Of a stretch of DNA of 64,000 bases, positions 62,922 to 64,000 are shown piece by piece. Origin of the DNA: Bernardetia sp. MNP-M8 (GTDB lineage: Bacteria; Bacteroidota; Bacteroidia; Cytophagales; Bernardetiaceae); the NCBI RefSeq assembly GCF_037126285.1, contig NZ_CP147012.1:5134001-5198000 (forward strand), read 5' to 3'. Every line of letters begins with the position of its first letter. Within the stretch, counting starts at the first letter, position 1. The notes beneath the pieces are model-generated. The model did not search any database. It was not told where the DNA came from and was given only the letters and a program-made list of their open reading frames with translations. A program made the translations under genes and the position numbers.

Positions 62922-63623
62922 TCATTTCTTTTTTGTCAACCACCCCATATAAATTGACGATTGAAAAAAGCGAAGTGGTGGTTCAAATCCTGCTTCTTGC
63001 AATAATTCTGACAACCTTTCTTCCGAAACTGCAAAAAGTTTGTTTTCTATTCTGTTCAGCCGATTATTTATTTCTTCTTTATCTATACTGTTTGGTAAAA
63101 GAAGTTTGAGAACTTGTAGGTTTTGTCTGATTTGGTTTTTGTCTCCTGTTATGTCCAACATTACAAATGTTGCACCCGAAACCAATCTGTCGGCAATGTC
63201 TTTCAGTAAGTTTAGTTTGTCGCCATTGTCGTTCAAAAAGTGCAAAACCAACAAAAGTGTTGCAGAACTATATTTTTTCTCAATGTCAAGGTCAGCTACT
63301 AAACCGTCAATTAAAGTTACGTTATCATAATTTTGAAGTTTTTCACTTGCCTGTTTAATCATTTCAGACGAAGGGTCAATGCCTGTTATTGTCCAATGTT
63401 CAGGTGCTTGGACAAATCTTTCTATTTCGTTTCCTGTTCCACAACCAACTACCAACAATTCTTTTGAGTTTGTTTCACTTAATAGTTTTGGCAAACGGTC
63501 TAAAAAATAGTGATAGTTTGGTATCCAAGTTTCTACAAACTGATTGTAGCCTGTCGCTCTTTCATTTTCAAATATTTCTACGTTGTTCATTTCGTTTTTC
63601 ATTTGTGCGATGTTTCTTTTCAA
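62922..63623 (-). CDS. Class I SAM-dependent methyltransferase
   Basis: A 233-residue methyltransferase. Motif I is KELLVVGCGTGNEIERFV, the acidic motif GIDPSSEMIKQASEKL, then TLIDGLVADLDIEKKYSSATLLLVLHFLNDNGDKLNLLKDIADRLVSGATFVMLDITG. The substrate is unknown. Similar small methyltransferases are common in gene cassettes. The unit lies between the 21-bp direct repeats at 62864 and 63812 and separates them by about 950 bases. Several in-frame ATGs near the start (residues 1, 8, 12) make the exact start uncertain. Confidence 0.85.
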   Translation of the reverse strand: MKRNIAQMKNEMNNVEIFENERATGYNQFVETWIPNYHYFLDRLPKLLSETNSKELLVVGCGTGNEIERFVQAPEHWTITGIDPSSEMIKQASEKLQNYDNVTLIDGLVADLDIEKKYSSATLLLVLHFLNDNGDKLNLLKDIADRLVSGATFVMLDITGDKNQIRQNLQVLKLLLPNSIDKEEINNRLNRIENKLFAVSEERLSELLQEAGFEPPLRFFQSSIYMGWLTKKK

Positions 63624-63631
63624 TAATCACC

Positions 63632-63679
63632 AACTTGTTTATAAACACAACTACGTTCAATTATTTTAAATAGTTTCGT
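63632..63679 (-). repeat. Cassette-border element shared with the 48.1-kb island
   Basis: About 48 bases beginning AACTTGTTTATAAACACAAC that match 48132-48180. Located directly upstream of the methyltransferase gene. Confidence 0.55.
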
Positions 63680-63821
63680 TTATATTCGTTCTATCTGAAT
63701 TAGGTTTTCCCAACATAATAAAGTTATCAGCTCTAATTTCAGTAACATATTTTTTGTTTCCATCTTTATCCTCGTACCTATGTGTTTTGATTTTACCCTT
63801 CAAATAAATTGAGCCGAATAC
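63666..63821 (-). pseudogene. ssb: Fragment of a single-stranded DNA-binding protein gene
   Basis: Read on the minus strand, bases 63821-63666 encode VFGSIYLKGKIKTHRYEDKDG then NKKYVTEIRADNFIMLGKPN and a stop, the middle strands of a bacterial SSB OB-fold (xGxxxTRxYEDKDGxKRYVTExxAD). The N-terminal half is missing from the 21-bp repeat onward, and the acidic SSB tail is absent. It has no start codon and is most likely a remnant. Confidence 0.7.
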
Positions 63822-63832
63822 ACAGTCCTAAC
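63812..63832. repeat. 21-bp direct repeat, copy 2
   Basis: Partner of 62864-62884. It coincides with the truncation point of the SSB fragment and is followed by a 7-bp palindrome (63832-63847). Confidence 0.55.
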
Positions 63833-63843
63833 TCGGTTTGAAC

Positions 63844-64000
63844 CGAGCCTTTAGGTTTGTAGTAGATAAAATAGATGTAATTTCTTATCTTGTATTTAAG
63901 AATTCATCTAGTAGGAAGAGAACCTATAGCCGAGCCTTTAGGTTTGTAGTAGATAAAATAGATGTAATTTCTTATCTTGTATTTAAGAATTCATCTAGTA
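63844..64000. repeat. Tandem direct repeat, 87-bp period (continues past window)
   Basis: A 70-base unit at 63844-63913 recurs without a mismatch at 63931-64000, separated by 17 bases. The array reaches the window edge, so the copy number is unknown. It has no ORF and no CRISPR-like spacing. Confidence 0.7.

Noticed and set aside
63844-64000. Possible CRISPR array at the right edge
   Set aside because: The repeat unit is 70 bases and the spacer 17, far from CRISPR proportions, and no cas gene is seen. It is a tandem repeat.

Overview
The window looks like chromosomal DNA of a marine Bacteroidota bacterium, most likely of the Cytophagales (Flexibacter/Bernardetia-like). This is inferred from the very low GC content, promoters of the TAnnTTTG type, Bacteroidota-style lipoprotein and secreted proteins, a CarboxypepD_reg-like protein with a cysteine-rich head, a single fused E1 dehydrogenase, and two sodium/proton antiporters (NhaD, NhaC). 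No organism name is stated by the sequence itself.

Layout. 1-9.5 kb: tail of an unknown protein, glycyl-tRNA synthetase, a lipoprotein amidohydrolase, isochorismate synthase, a DUF1206 membrane protein, an RlpA lipoprotein, a short MITE-like element and a large secreted protein of unknown function. 9.5-11 kb: a compact three-gene operon (HEPN-like protein, unknown protein, SecB-like chaperone) that resembles a chaperone-associated toxin-antitoxin or defence module. 11-21 kb: NhaD, an OmpA-domain envelope protein, a multi-pass membrane protein, NhaC, TerC, aminopeptidase P and tRNA-Thr. 21-40 kb: mostly housekeeping genes: CvpA, dnaX (split by a run of ten A, so probably expressed as gamma and tau forms), valS, pheT, threonine aldolase, a trans-sulfuration enzyme and two tandem copies of tRNA-Ser. 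40-51 kb: pyruvate/branched-chain dehydrogenase E2 and a fused E1 with a roughly 345-residue low-complexity N-terminal extension. Between them lie an rRNA methylase-like gene, a second secreted propeller-like protein and a small accessory island.

The island (about 45.45-48.39 kb) sits at the 3' end of the E1 gene. Its far border carries a diverged second copy of the last 20 codons of E1, differing mostly at synonymous sites. Inside are three same-strand genes of unknown role separated by imperfect palindromes with AAC...GTT ends, like attC sites of integron cassettes. No integrase is present. A related single-gene unit (SAM methyltransferase, 62.9-63.6 kb) lies between 21-bp direct repeats at the right end, where it interrupts a fragment of a single-stranded-DNA-binding protein gene.

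51-64 kb: lipoproteins, an FG-GAP repeat protein, a flavin monooxygenase, a four-gene operon (acetyltransferase, cyclophilin-like lipoprotein, Tat-signal alcohol dehydrogenase, cupin) divergent from an AraC regulator, an M19-type dipeptidase, a VapBC-like toxin-antitoxin pair and the methyltransferase unit. Several families of short palindromic repeats recur between genes. Part of a tandem repeat with an 87-bp period runs off the right edge.
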